Positions 45,377 to 53,477 of a DNA stretch of 64,000 nt are shown piece after piece. Position numbers and translations under genes: made by a program. Origin of the DNA: Rhizobium leguminosarum bv. trifolii WSM1325 (GTDB lineage: Bacteria > Pseudomonadota > Alphaproteobacteria > Rhizobiales > Rhizobiaceae); contig CP001622.1 of the NCBI GenBank assembly GCA_000023185.1, positions 62,001 to 126,000 on the forward strand, written 5' to 3'. The notes beneath the pieces were generated by a model. That model was not told the DNA's origin and searched no databases. It was given only the letters and a program-made list of their open reading frames with translations. The stretch's first letter is position 1, and every line of letters starts with the position of its first letter.

Positions 45377-46654
45377 ATGATCGGCAAAAGAGGCGGCTTG
45401 CCCGCGGCTCTGACAGGTCTTCTGATTGCAACGATGGCGCTCGCCGGCTGCGGCGGCAGGCCGGTCGGTGTCATGCAGGCGGCCGGCACCGCGGCCCCCG
45501 GCACCTCCAAGGTCGACCTGCTCGTCGCGACGACGCGCGCTGCCGACGACAATCCCGCCGTGCTTTTCTCCGGCGAACGCGGCACCGGGCTTGCCGTCAA
45601 TGCCGTCGACGTCTCCATTCCGCCGGAAGCCAATCGCAAGGTCGGCCAGGTGCAATGGCCAAGCCGCCTGCCGGCCGATCCGCTGCGCGATTTCGTCACA
45701 GTTTCTGTCGATCCGCTGGAAGGCGAGCGGGCCGGCGAGACGTGGCTGAAGTCCCATATGCCGAAGAGCCGCCGCGTACTGGTCTTCGTCCACGGCTTCA
45801 ACAATCGTTATGAGGATGCCGTCTACCGCTTCGCGCAGATCGTCCACGATTCGCATGCCGACGTTGCGCCCGTCGTCTTCACCTGGCCTTCGCGCGGCAG
45901 CATCTTCGATTATAATTACGACAAGGAAAGCACCAACTATTCCCGCGACGCGCTGGAGGAATTGTTGACCCGCACCGCCGCCAATCCCGCCGTTAGCGAC
46001 GTCACCATCATGGCCCATTCGATGGGCACCTGGCTCACCGTCGAAGCGCTGCGGCAGATGGCGATCCGCAACGGTCATGTCGCCTCGAAGATCAACAATG
46101 TCATCCTCGCTTCGCCGGATCTCGATGTCGACGTTTTCGGCCGCCAGTTCGCCAGCCTCGGCAAGGAAAGGCCGCACTTCACCATCTTCGTCTCGCAGGA
46201 CGATCGCGCTTTGGCGCTGTCGCGGCGCATCTCCGGCAATGTCGACCGGCTCGGCCAGATCGATCCTTCCGTCGAACCCTATCGCAGCAAGCTCGAAGCG
46301 GCCGGCATCACCGTGCTCGACCTCACCAAGCTCAAGGGCGGCGACCGGCTGAACCACGGCAAATTCGCCGAAAGCCCCGAAGTGGTGAAGCTGATCGGCG
46401 ACCGGCTGATTGCCGGCCAGACGATCACCGATTCCAATGTCGGCCTCGGCGAGGCCGTCGGCGCCGTGGCGATGGGCGCTGCCCAGACCGCCGGAAGTGC
46501 CGTCAGCGTCGCCGTCAGCACGCCGATTGCGATCTTCGATCCGCGCACCCGGCGCAACTACGATGCCCAGCTGAAACGTCTCGGCCAGTCGATGAACAAT
46601 ACCGTCGGTTCGGTCGGCGACAGCGTCGGCGCCGGCCTGCCGGCAAGCCAGTAA
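45377..46654 (+). CDS. lipoprotein alpha/beta hydrolase (DUF900 family)
   Basis: 425 residues. The signal sequence ends in the lipobox MALAGC (lipid Cys near residue 24). The catalytic core (about 125-330) is an alpha/beta hydrolase: oxyanion region VLVFVHGFNNRYEDAVYRF, nucleophile Ser in MAHSMGTW, and a conserved LASPDLDVDVF. This is the DUF900 subgroup. A glycine/alanine-rich C-terminal tail (about 360-425) is low complexity. It should act as an esterase or lipase at the cell envelope. The ATG at 45377 follows TTGGAGTTTG; a TTG two codons earlier is possible. Confidence 0.85.
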   Translation: MIGKRGGLPAALTGLLIATMALAGCGGRPVGVMQAAGTAAPGTSKVDLLVATTRAADDNPAVLFSGERGTGLAVNAVDVSIPPEANRKVGQVQWPSRLPADPLRDFVTVSVDPLEGERAGETWLKSHMPKSRRVLVFVHGFNNRYEDAVYRFAQIVHDSHADVAPVVFTWPSRGSIFDYNYDKESTNYSRDALEELLTRTAANPAVSDVTIMAHSMGTWLTVEALRQMAIRNGHVASKINNVILASPDLDVDVFGRQFASLGKERPHFTIFVSQDDRALALSRRISGNVDRLGQIDPSVEPYRSKLEAAGITVLDLTKLKGGDRLNHGKFAESPEVVKLIGDRLIAGQTITDSNVGLGEAVGAVAMGAAQTAGSAVSVAVSTPIAIFDPRTRRNYDAQLKRLGQSMNNTVGSVGDSVGAGLPASQ

Positions 46655-46664
46655 AAATTCCACA

Positions 46665-46766
46665 GAGCAATTCCAGCAAAAGTGCACAGCGGTTTTGCGT
46701 TTCGGAATTGCGAAAAAAACAAAGAAATAGAGAATTTCCGTGATTCGGAAAAAACGGAAATTCTCT
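46665..46766. repeat. rhizobial intergenic repeat with hairpin
   Basis: Bases 46665-46735 match 23428-23496. The end forms a 13-base inverted repeat AGAGAATTTCCGT / ACGGAAATTCTCT (46729-46741 and 46754-46766), probably terminating the hydrolase transcript. Confidence 0.7.
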
Positions 46767-46838
46767 AGGCATCGCATCTTGATGTGATATATCAGATTCA
46801 CGACGGCAATTTTGTCTGCCGTGCGATGGGTTGATGGC

Positions 46839-48089
46839 ATGGCGGATGAGACGAAGAAGACGGTAGCGGTCGTCGGCGCAGGCGTGATCGGCGCTTCGAT
46901 CGCTTTCGAGCTGCAGCGGCGCGGGTTTGATGTGACGCTGATCGACAAGGGCGAGCCGGGTCGCGGCACCTCTTTCGGCAATATGGCAAGCATCGCGCTC
47001 GATTTTGCCGCCGGTTCCGGCCCTTCGACCTGGAAGAAGATCCCCGGCTGGCTGCTCGATCCGGAAGGTCCCGTCTGGCTGCGGCCCTCCTATGCCGCCA
47101 GGATGCTGCCCTGGTTCCTGCGCTTCCTCGCTGCCGGCCGGCCCTCGCGCCTCCGAGAGATCGAGGATGCCGGCATGCGCCTGTCGAACCGGGCGCTCGG
47201 CGATTTCAGGCAGATGCTCCAGGCGATTGGCGCACCCGAGTTGATGACCGAGGAGGGTTGTCTCGCGATCTACGAGACCGAGGCGGAATTTGCCGCCGAC
47301 CGTGGCCATCTCGCCATGATGCAGCGCTACGGCCTCGAATTCGAGGTTTTGAGCAACGGCGCCATCCAACATTACGAACCCACTTTGTCACCGGCGATCG
47401 CCAAAGCCGTACTGCTCCCCGACAACAAGTCGATCCGCGACCCCTACAAGCTGGTGGTCAAACTCGCCGATGCCGCAAAGGCTGCGGGCACGACCTTCGT
47501 CTCCGGCACTGTCAGGAATATCGAGCGCAGGGGCGATGGCACGGCCGTCGTTCTCCTCGAGGATGGCAGGCGGATCGAGGCCGGTTCGGTCGTGCTTGCC
47601 GCCGGCGTCCACACCCGTTTCCTCGCCGAAAAGCTCGGCGAGCCGATCCCGCTCGAAACTGAGCGCGGCTATCACACGCAGATCATGAAGCCCGGCATCG
47701 CGATGCGTTATTCGGTGATCTGGCCGCATCGCGCCTTCATGGTGACGCCGACGGCGGGCGGCATCCGGGTTGGCGGCAATGTCGAGCTCGCCGGCCTCGA
47801 TGCCGCGCCCGATTTCCGCCGTCCGCGGGTGCTGGTGCGCCATGCCCAGCGCGCGCTGCCCGGCCTGAAGGTCGAGGAGACGACGGAATGGATGGGGCAC
47901 CGTCCGGCGCTGCCCGATACGATCCCGATCATTTCGCCGTCGTCGAAACTGCCCGGCGTTTTTTATGCGACCGGCCACGGCCATCTCGGCCTGACCTTTT
48001 CGGCAACGACAGCGCTGGTGATCGCCGATATGGTGACCGGGCTCAAACCATCCCTCGATATGACCCCGTTCCGCATAGACCGTTATTAG
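46839..48089 (+). CDS. FAD-dependent amino-acid dehydrogenase (DadA-like)
   Basis: 416 residues. The N-terminal dinucleotide motif is VAVVGAGVIGASIAFELQRRG and the C-terminal flavin segment is YATGHGHLGLTFSATTALVIADM. The DAO-type fold, close to D-amino-acid dehydrogenase DadA and D-hydroxyproline dehydrogenase, suggests oxidation of a D-amino acid with transfer to the respiratory chain. The start at 46839 gives MADETKKTVAVVGAG. It leads a three-gene set with an SDR (9 bases later) and a proline-racemase-family enzyme. The set suggests epimerisation then oxidation of hydroxyproline or a related amino acid. Confidence 0.87.
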   Translation: MADETKKTVAVVGAGVIGASIAFELQRRGFDVTLIDKGEPGRGTSFGNMASIALDFAAGSGPSTWKKIPGWLLDPEGPVWLRPSYAARMLPWFLRFLAAGRPSRLREIEDAGMRLSNRALGDFRQMLQAIGAPELMTEEGCLAIYETEAEFAADRGHLAMMQRYGLEFEVLSNGAIQHYEPTLSPAIAKAVLLPDNKSIRDPYKLVVKLADAAKAAGTTFVSGTVRNIERRGDGTAVVLLEDGRRIEAGSVVLAAGVHTRFLAEKLGEPIPLETERGYHTQIMKPGIAMRYSVIWPHRAFMVTPTAGGIRVGGNVELAGLDAAPDFRRPRVLVRHAQRALPGLKVEETTEWMGHRPALPDTIPIISPSSKLPGVFYATGHGHLGLTFSATTALVIADMVTGLKPSLDMTPFRIDRY

Positions 48090-48098
48090 GAGGCCCCG

Positions 48099-48809
48099 AT
48101 GTCCGATACCGCCAAACCCGTAGCGCTGATCACCGGCGGCGGCCGCGGCATGGGCGAGGCGATCGCCCGCGAGCTCTCGGCCCAGGGCTATCGGCTGGCG
48201 CTGATGTCGCCTTCGGAAAGCTGCGAGAAGCTGGCGGCTGAACTTGGCGGCGTCGCTTCGCGCGGCGTGGCCGAAAAGGCCGAGGATCTCAAGGCGATCT
48301 TCGACCTGACGATGAAGACCTATGGCCGCATCGATGCCGTCGTCAACCTGAGCGGCCATCCGCCGAAGGGCGACCTGCTCGATATTTCAGACGAGAACTG
48401 GACGCTCGGTTCCGACATGATGATCCTGTCGCTGGTGCGCATGGCCCGCCTGGTCACACCGGTTATGCTGAAACAGGGCAAGGGCGCCTTCGTCAACATC
48501 ACCACCTTCGCCGCCTACGAGCCGACGCTGGTCTTCCCGGTTTCCTGCACCTACCGCGCCGCTGCCGGCGCCTTCACCAAGCTCTATTCCGATCGTTATG
48601 CGGCCGATAATATCCGCATGAACTGCATCCTGCCGGGTTATATCGATAGTCTCAACCACAAGCCCGAGACCGCCGAGAAGGTGCCGATGAAGCGCATCGG
48701 CCATGTGGAGGAGATCGCCAAGACCGCGGCCTTCCTGCTCTCCGACGGCGCGGGTTATATCACCGGCCAGAATATCCGCGTCGATGGCGGCGTCACCCGT
48801 CACGTCTGA
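48099..48809 (+). CDS. short-chain dehydrogenase/reductase with altered active site
   Basis: 236 residues with the SDR fold: nucleotide motif ITGGGRGMGEAIA (TGxxxGxG) and C-terminal SDGAGYITGQNIRVDGGVT. The usual NNAG segment is VNLSG. The active site is unusual: Tyr152 is in SCTYRAAAG, so the lysine expected four residues later (YxxxK) is Ala156. The family Ser is in a TT pair at 135-136. It is tightly placed between the FAD oxidoreductase and the racemase-family gene, so the three are probably one operon. A non-standard reaction or a binding role is possible. Confidence 0.85.
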   Translation: MSDTAKPVALITGGGRGMGEAIARELSAQGYRLALMSPSESCEKLAAELGGVASRGVAEKAEDLKAIFDLTMKTYGRIDAVVNLSGHPPKGDLLDISDENWTLGSDMMILSLVRMARLVTPVMLKQGKGAFVNITTFAAYEPTLVFPVSCTYRAAAGAFTKLYSDRYAADNIRMNCILPGYIDSLNHKPETAEKVPMKRIGHVEEIAKTAAFLLSDGAGYITGQNIRVDGGVTRHV

Positions 48810-48824
48810 TCTGGAGTTTTCGAT

Positions 48825-49862
48825 ATGAGATGGAAGCGCACGATCCAGCTGCTGGATGTCCACGCCGAAGGTGAGATCGGCCGCGTCGCGATCGGCGGCG
48901 TGCCGAAGATCCCCGGCGAGACCATCGCCGCCCAGCTGCATTGGCTGAACACCGATCCGAAGGGCGACGAACTGCGCCGCTTCCTTTGCCTGGAGCCGCG
49001 CGGCGCGCCGATCGGCTCGGTCAACCTGCTGCTGCCGGCACGGCACCCGGAGGCCGACGCCGCCTTCATCATCCTGCAGCCCGATCAGGCGCATGCGAGC
49101 TCCGGCTCGAACTCGATCTGCGTCACCACGGCACTGCTCGAATCCGGCATCGTCGAGATGAAGGAGCCGGAGACGATCGTGACGCTCGAAACCGCCGCCG
49201 GCCTCGTCAAGGCGACGGCAACCTGCCGAGACGGGCGCTGCGAGAAGGTCAAGCTCACCATGGTGCCCTCCTTCGTGCATGAGCTCGATGTCGCGATCGA
49301 CACGCCGCATTGGGGAAGGATCAAGGCCGATATCAGCTATGGCGGCATCTTTTATGCGCTCGTCGATGTCGGCCAGATCGGTCTGACGATCGAGAAGGCC
49401 AATGCCGCCGGCCTCGTCCAGGCCGGCATGATCCTCAAGGAGCTGATCAACCGCGACATCAAGGTCGTCCATCCCGAGATCCCGGCGATCTCGGGCGTCG
49501 CCTATGTGATGTTCCGCGACACGGAAGCCGATGGCACGGTGCGCACCTGCACCACCATGTGGCCGGGCCGGGCCGACCGCTCGCCCTGCGGCACCGGCAA
49601 TTCCGCCAATCTCGCCACCCTTTATGCCCGCGGCAAGGCCAAGGTCGGCGACACCTTCACCTCGAAGTCGATCATCGGCTCCGAATTCGAAGTCGGCCTC
49701 CAGGCGGTGACCGAGGTGGCCGGCCGCCCCGCCGTCATCCCCACCATCACCGGCCGCGGCTTCACCTTCGGCCTGACCCAGGTAGCACTCGACCCCTTTG
49801 ACCCGCATCCGAACGGTTTTGCGCTGACGGATGTGTGGGGGCCATCGGCTGGGGAGATTTGA
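48825..49862 (+). CDS. proline racemase family enzyme (hydroxyproline epimerase or dehydratase)
   Basis: 345 residues. The family normally uses two cysteines as acid/base. Here the first site reads ASSGSNSICVTTALLE, putting Ser93 where proline racemase has Cys (MCGHNS). The second is intact in DRSPCGTGNSANLATL. A Ser/Cys pair is known among 4-hydroxyproline epimerases and trans-3-hydroxy-L-proline dehydratases, so plain proline racemase is unlikely. The adjacent DadA-like oxidase fits an epimerase-oxidase pathway for trans-4-hydroxyproline. It is the last gene of the set; an insertion sequence follows 48 bases after the stop. Confidence 0.87.
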   Translation: MRWKRTIQLLDVHAEGEIGRVAIGGVPKIPGETIAAQLHWLNTDPKGDELRRFLCLEPRGAPIGSVNLLLPARHPEADAAFIILQPDQAHASSGSNSICVTTALLESGIVEMKEPETIVTLETAAGLVKATATCRDGRCEKVKLTMVPSFVHELDVAIDTPHWGRIKADISYGGIFYALVDVGQIGLTIEKANAAGLVQAGMILKELINRDIKVVHPEIPAISGVAYVMFRDTEADGTVRTCTTMWPGRADRSPCGTGNSANLATLYARGKAKVGDTFTSKSIIGSEFEVGLQAVTEVAGRPAVIPTITGRGFTFGLTQVALDPFDPHPNGFALTDVWGPSAGEI

Positions 49863-49899
49863 CTGCGAGGAGCATGGTTCGCGCCGATGGTTGCCCCTC

Positions 49900-49910
49900 A
49901 CCCTAACCCT
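49900..49910. repeat. target-site duplication, left
   Basis: ACCCTAACCCT, repeated exactly at 51285-51295 on the other side of the insertion sequence. Eleven bases is typical for the IS4 family. Confidence 0.88.
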
Positions 49911-51284
49911 CATATGCGCTAGGTTTAGCCCTGGACATAAGGAATCTGGTTGTGATTCAAGCTTTGGATGAAGATTCGTCCTGAGGTTTTGGATCATTGG
50001 CCGGAAGTGCGCGAGCGGCTTCCGGCGGGTTTTGACTTGGAAGCAACGGCGCGGTTGCGCGGTGCTTTTACGCGGGTGCGGGAAATCAAGAATGCCGAGA
50101 CGCTGTTGCGGCTGGCACTTGCCTATGGCGGCCTTGGCATGTCGCTACGCGAGACCTGTGCATGGGCCGAAGCGGGCGGGATCGCCCGTTTGTCAGACCC
50201 ATCGCTGCTCGAGCGGCTGTGCAAAGCGGCGCCTTGGCTTGGCGACATCGTGGCCGCGCTGATTGCCGAACAGGCCAAAGTGCCGACGGGGCGCTTTGCG
50301 GGATATCGCTTGCGTGTGCTCGATGGAACGTCGATCTGCCATCCGGGCGCTGACCGCACGACATGGCGGTTGCATGTCGGCTACGATCTGGCAACGGCTC
50401 AGGTCGATCAGCTTGAGTTGACCGACATCCATGGTGCCGAGAACCTTCAGCGCCTTACCTACGCACCCGGCGATATCGTGCTGGCCGATCGCTACTATGC
50501 AAGACCGCGCGACCTGCGGCCGGTGATCGACGCCGGTGCAGACTTCATCGTGCGGACCGGCTGGAACTCGTTGCGCCTGTTGCAGACGAATGGCGAGCCC
50601 TTTGATCTGTTTGCCGCACTCGCCGCTCAGCAAGAGCAGGAAGGCGAGGTGCAGGTTCGTGTCCACGAAGGCATGACGGGGACGCCGCCACCACCGCCGC
50701 TGGCCCTGCGCCTCATTGTCCGACGCAAGGATCCGCAACAGGCCCAAGCCGAGCAGGAGCGTCTGCTCAAAGCCGCCCGCAAGCACGGCAAAAAACCCGA
50801 TCCGCGCAGTCTCGAGGCGGCGAAGTACATTCTGCTGCTGACCTCGCTGCCGGCCACCACCTTCCCGCCGGCCGATATCCTCACCCTCTATCGCTTCCGC
50901 TGGCAAATCGAGCTGGCGTTCAAACGGTTCAAGAGCCTGGCCGGCCTCGACAGCTTGCCGGCCAAGAAGCCGGAACTGGCCCGGGCATGGCTCTACGCCA
51001 GACTGATCGTCGCCATCATCGCCGAACAGATTGCCGGGCAAGTCCCGGACTCTCCCCCCTCTGGATGTGGCAACCCCACTGGCTAGCCCCCCATTGGCAA
51101 GCCCATCGCGCTGGCGTCTCATGAAGATCGCCCTGGCCACCATTTGCGCCGCCATCCGCGGACCACTTCTGTGGCAGGCCGTCTGTAATCTCGTCACGCG
51201 AAGTCGTCGCCACCTCTGTGAGCCGCCGCGACGACGCCGAAAACAATGCGACGATCTACACGCTCGCTTAACCTAGCGCATATG
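49911..51284 (+). mobile_element. IS4-family insertion sequence
   Basis: A 1374-bp element with terminal inverted repeats CATATGCGCTAGGTT (49911 on) and its complement ending at 51284. The match covers about the first 15 bases and continues imperfectly to base 19. It is flanked by an 11-base direct repeat. It encodes a DDE transposase with a frameshift near its 3' end. It inserted into a RIME repeat between the racemase-family gene and a TetR gene, so no gene is interrupted. Confidence 0.92.
49968..51086 (+). CDS. IS4-family DDE transposase, C-terminus frameshifted
   Basis: 372 residues in this frame. The catalytic residues are Asp in RLRVLDGTSI, Asp in VLADRYYAR, and Glu in the YREK-type motif YRFRWQIELAFKRFKS. 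At the run CCCCCC (51053-51058 region) the frame changes: the expected tail (PSRWRLMKIALATICAAIRG...) continues in the +1 frame to the stop at 51276, just before the right end. Removing one C restores one frame of about 435 residues. So the copy is either slightly damaged, uses frameshifting, or has a base-count error. All catalytic residues are upstream of the shift. Confidence 0.9.
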   Translation: MKIRPEVLDHWPEVRERLPAGFDLEATARLRGAFTRVREIKNAETLLRLALAYGGLGMSLRETCAWAEAGGIARLSDPSLLERLCKAAPWLGDIVAALIAEQAKVPTGRFAGYRLRVLDGTSICHPGADRTTWRLHVGYDLATAQVDQLELTDIHGAENLQRLTYAPGDIVLADRYYARPRDLRPVIDAGADFIVRTGWNSLRLLQTNGEPFDLFAALAAQQEQEGEVQVRVHEGMTGTPPPPPLALRLIVRRKDPQQAQAEQERLLKAARKHGKKPDPRSLEAAKYILLLTSLPATTFPPADILTLYRFRWQIELAFKRFKSLAGLDSLPAKKPELARAWLYARLIVAIIAEQIAGQVPDSPPSGCGNPTG

Positions 51285-51469
51285 ACCCTAACCCTCTCCC
51301 CGTAAAAACGGGGAGAGGGGACGTGCCATGCAAGAGGCCAATGGGGAACGGAAAGGTCGCGGCATATGCCCTTCTCCCCGCAGGCGGGGAGAAGGTGGCG
51401 GCAGCCGGATGAGGGGCAGCGGCACGCTCCAACGATCCTACGGAGCTTCCGCGACCGACTGCCTAAAGG

Positions 51470-52153
51470 TTACGCATGATCGGCGTAAGTCTGCCTGCGC
51501 TCAGAATCCCCGGTTCGAGTGTCCCAACCCAGCATGGCCAACTCGGCGACTGCCTCCAGTTCGCCGCGGGTCGCGCCGTCGCGGGCCAGGATCGACATGC
51601 CGTTCTGAACGGTCTGGACGAAACGGGCGAGTGCATGGACGTCGGTCGAGACGGGAATTTCGCCCTCTGATATCGCCTGGTTCAGGCGCAGCTTCAGGCG
51701 GTCGAGCGTGACGGCGCGGGCGGCTCGCACGAGTTCGCCGAGTTCCACATGGCCCTCGCTGCCGACCGAAGAGAGCGCCACCATGCAGCCGCGGGGAATA
51801 TCCACGACACAGCCGGTCAGGGCAGCGGCCGAATCCATCAGAAACGACCTCACCGCCTCACGGGCCGTGCCCGCGGAAAAGAAGCCTCCCCAGACGAGCG
51901 CCTCGTTGTTGTCGCGATAGTGGCGCAGCGCCTCGGCATAGAGCGCCTCTTTCGAGCCGAATGCCGCGTAAAGGCTCGGCGATCCGATCCCCATCGCCTC
52001 GGTGAGGTCGGCGATCGAGGTCGCCTCGAAGCCCTTGATCCAGAACAGGCGGGTCGCCTGCGCCAAGGCTGCTTCCCGATCGAACGCCCGCGGCCGTCCG
52101 CGCCCGCGGGTCGGGGTTTCATCGACGTTCGAGGTCTCATCCGATTTTTGCAT
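51470..52153 (-). CDS. TetR-family transcriptional regulator
   Basis: 227 residues. A basic GRGRPRAFDREAALAQAT start leads into the helix-turn-helix TRLFWIKGFEATSIADLTEA and MGIGSPSLYAAFGSKEALYAEAL (about residues 35-80). The C-terminal helical ligand domain follows. It is divergent from the SDR gene 81 bases away, the common arrangement in which the repressor controls its neighbour from the shared gap. The inducing ligand is unknown. Confidence 0.92.
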   Translation of the reverse strand: MQKSDETSNVDETPTRGRGRPRAFDREAALAQATRLFWIKGFEATSIADLTEAMGIGSPSLYAAFGSKEALYAEALRHYRDNNEALVWGGFFSAGTAREAVRSFLMDSAAALTGCVVDIPRGCMVALSSVGSEGHVELGELVRAARAVTLDRLKLRLNQAISEGEIPVSTDVHALARFVQTVQNGMSILARDGATRGELEAVAELAMLGWDTRTGDSERRQTYADHA

Positions 52154-52234
52154 CGATCATTATATAAACCCATTGACACCCCATCGCAACGTGCCTAGCT
52201 ATTTATGTGTCGATCACTACAGAAAGAGAAGATC

Positions 52235-52975
52235 ATGACAGAACTGGCTGGAAAGCGTGCCCTGGTCACAGGTGGCTCGCGTGGCATCGGTGCCGCCATC
52301 GCATTGGCGCTTGCCGACAAAGGCGCGGATGTCGCCATAACCTATGAGCGTTCGGCCGATCGCGCCGCCGAAGTCGTCCGAGCGATCGAGGGCAAGGGCC
52401 GCAAAGCGCTTGCCATCCAGGCCGACAGCGCCGATCCGGCGGCCGTGAAGCGCTCGGTCGACGAGGCCGCCCAGGCACTTGGCGGTCTCGACATTCTCGT
52501 CAACAATGCCGCAATCGCGCTTTACGGTGCGATCGCCGACGTCAGCGTCGAGCAGATCGATGCGCTGCTGGATGTCAATGTGCGGTCGCCTCTGCTCGCT
52601 TCGCAGGCCGCCATTCCCTATCTGCAGGCGGGAGGCCGCGTCATCACCATCGGCTCGGTCGGCGCCGAACGCATCGTCGGCGACACCGGCACGGTCTATT
52701 ACATGACAAAATCCGCGCTCCACTCGTTTACCCGCGGCCTCGCGCGGGAACTCGGATCTCGCGATATCACCGTAAACCTCGTTCAGCCGGGTTCGACCGA
52801 CACCGATATGAATCCCGCCGATGGCGACTTCGCCGATTTCCAGCGTGCCCTGATCCCACTTGGCCGTTATGGCGAGCCGGAAGATGTGGCGGCTGCTGTG
52901 GCTTTCCTCGCAAGCCCTGCTGCAAGGCACATCACCGGCACCATCCTCACAGTGGATGGCGGCTTGAACACCTGA
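52235..52975 (+). CDS. SDR-family oxidoreductase
   Basis: 246 residues with a complete classical SDR active site: cofactor motif VTGGSRGIGAAIA, ILVNNAAIA, the catalytic Ser in IGSVGAERI, YYMTKSA (Tyr and Lys), and VQPGSTDTDMN. The C-terminus ITGTILTVDGGLNT is typical of 3-oxoacyl-ACP-reductase-like enzymes. The substrate is unknown. It is divergently paired with a TetR repressor gene. The ATG at 52235 follows AGAAAGAGAAGATC. Confidence 0.9.
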   Translation: MTELAGKRALVTGGSRGIGAAIALALADKGADVAITYERSADRAAEVVRAIEGKGRKALAIQADSADPAAVKRSVDEAAQALGGLDILVNNAAIALYGAIADVSVEQIDALLDVNVRSPLLASQAAIPYLQAGGRVITIGSVGAERIVGDTGTVYYMTKSALHSFTRGLARELGSRDITVNLVQPGSTDTDMNPADGDFADFQRALIPLGRYGEPEDVAAAVAFLASPAARHITGTILTVDGGLNT

Positions 52976-53114
52976 ATCGGGATCTGTTGCCTGCGTCGGC
53001 AAAAACGGGGGGTCGACAGATGTTGGTCCCTCTTTTCGTCCCGATGACCCCCTCACTCCAACCCGGACCCCGTTGAGGAGAAGAGAGAGCTAAGCCGCGG
53101 CACCCTCCAATATA

Positions 53115-53241
53115 CCTCATCCTGAGGTGCGATCCGCAGGATCGCCTCGAAGGACACGCCGCAACGCCGCTCCTTGCATGATCCGGCGCCGCAATACCCG
53201 CCTCGTCCTTCGAGGCCCCTGCGGGGCACCTCAGGATGAGG
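53115..53241. repeat. 127-base nested palindromic repeat
   Basis: Outer arms CCTCATCCTGAGGTGC / GCACCTCAGGATGAGG (53115-53130, 53226-53241) and inner arms CCTCGAAGGAC / GTCCTTCGAGG (53145-53155, 53205-53215) are perfect. It lies in the 500-base gap (52976-53477) between the SDR and the GGDEF-EAL gene; the rest of the gap shows no gene. Confidence 0.8.
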
Positions 53242-53477
53242 CTCTCTTAAACGCCGCCGCTCCGGGCGCTGGCGAGGTGTCAGCGTCCGCACGATGCTTC
53301 GTTGGATGCGCCGCTTGACCCGAGGATGTCACGGAGGCGACGACGGCCGGCGTGCTTCTCTCTTAAGCTTTAAGATGATGTTTCGGAGAGCATGGACGGC
53401 CGGTCGGCCAGGTGGACAGCGCTTGTTCGACGACAGCCTCGAGCATCTCGCGGCTGAATCCGACACGCCGCGGCCCA

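Larger units (their letters stand above)
49893..51418. repeat. RIME-like repeat, copy 3, split by an insertion sequence
   Basis: The left part (49893-49910, GCCCCTCACCCTAACCCT) and right part (51285-51418, continuing with CTCCCCGTAAAAACGGGGAG and ending CCGGATGAGGGG) rejoin to give a complete repeat like that at 44742-44889 when the insertion sequence and one 11-base duplicate are removed. Confidence 0.85.

Noticed and set aside
45134..46993. A 619-codon minus-strand frame over the hydrolase gene and the sRNA
   Set aside because: The plus strand encodes a lipoprotein hydrolase with a clear nucleophile motif; the opposite frame shows none.
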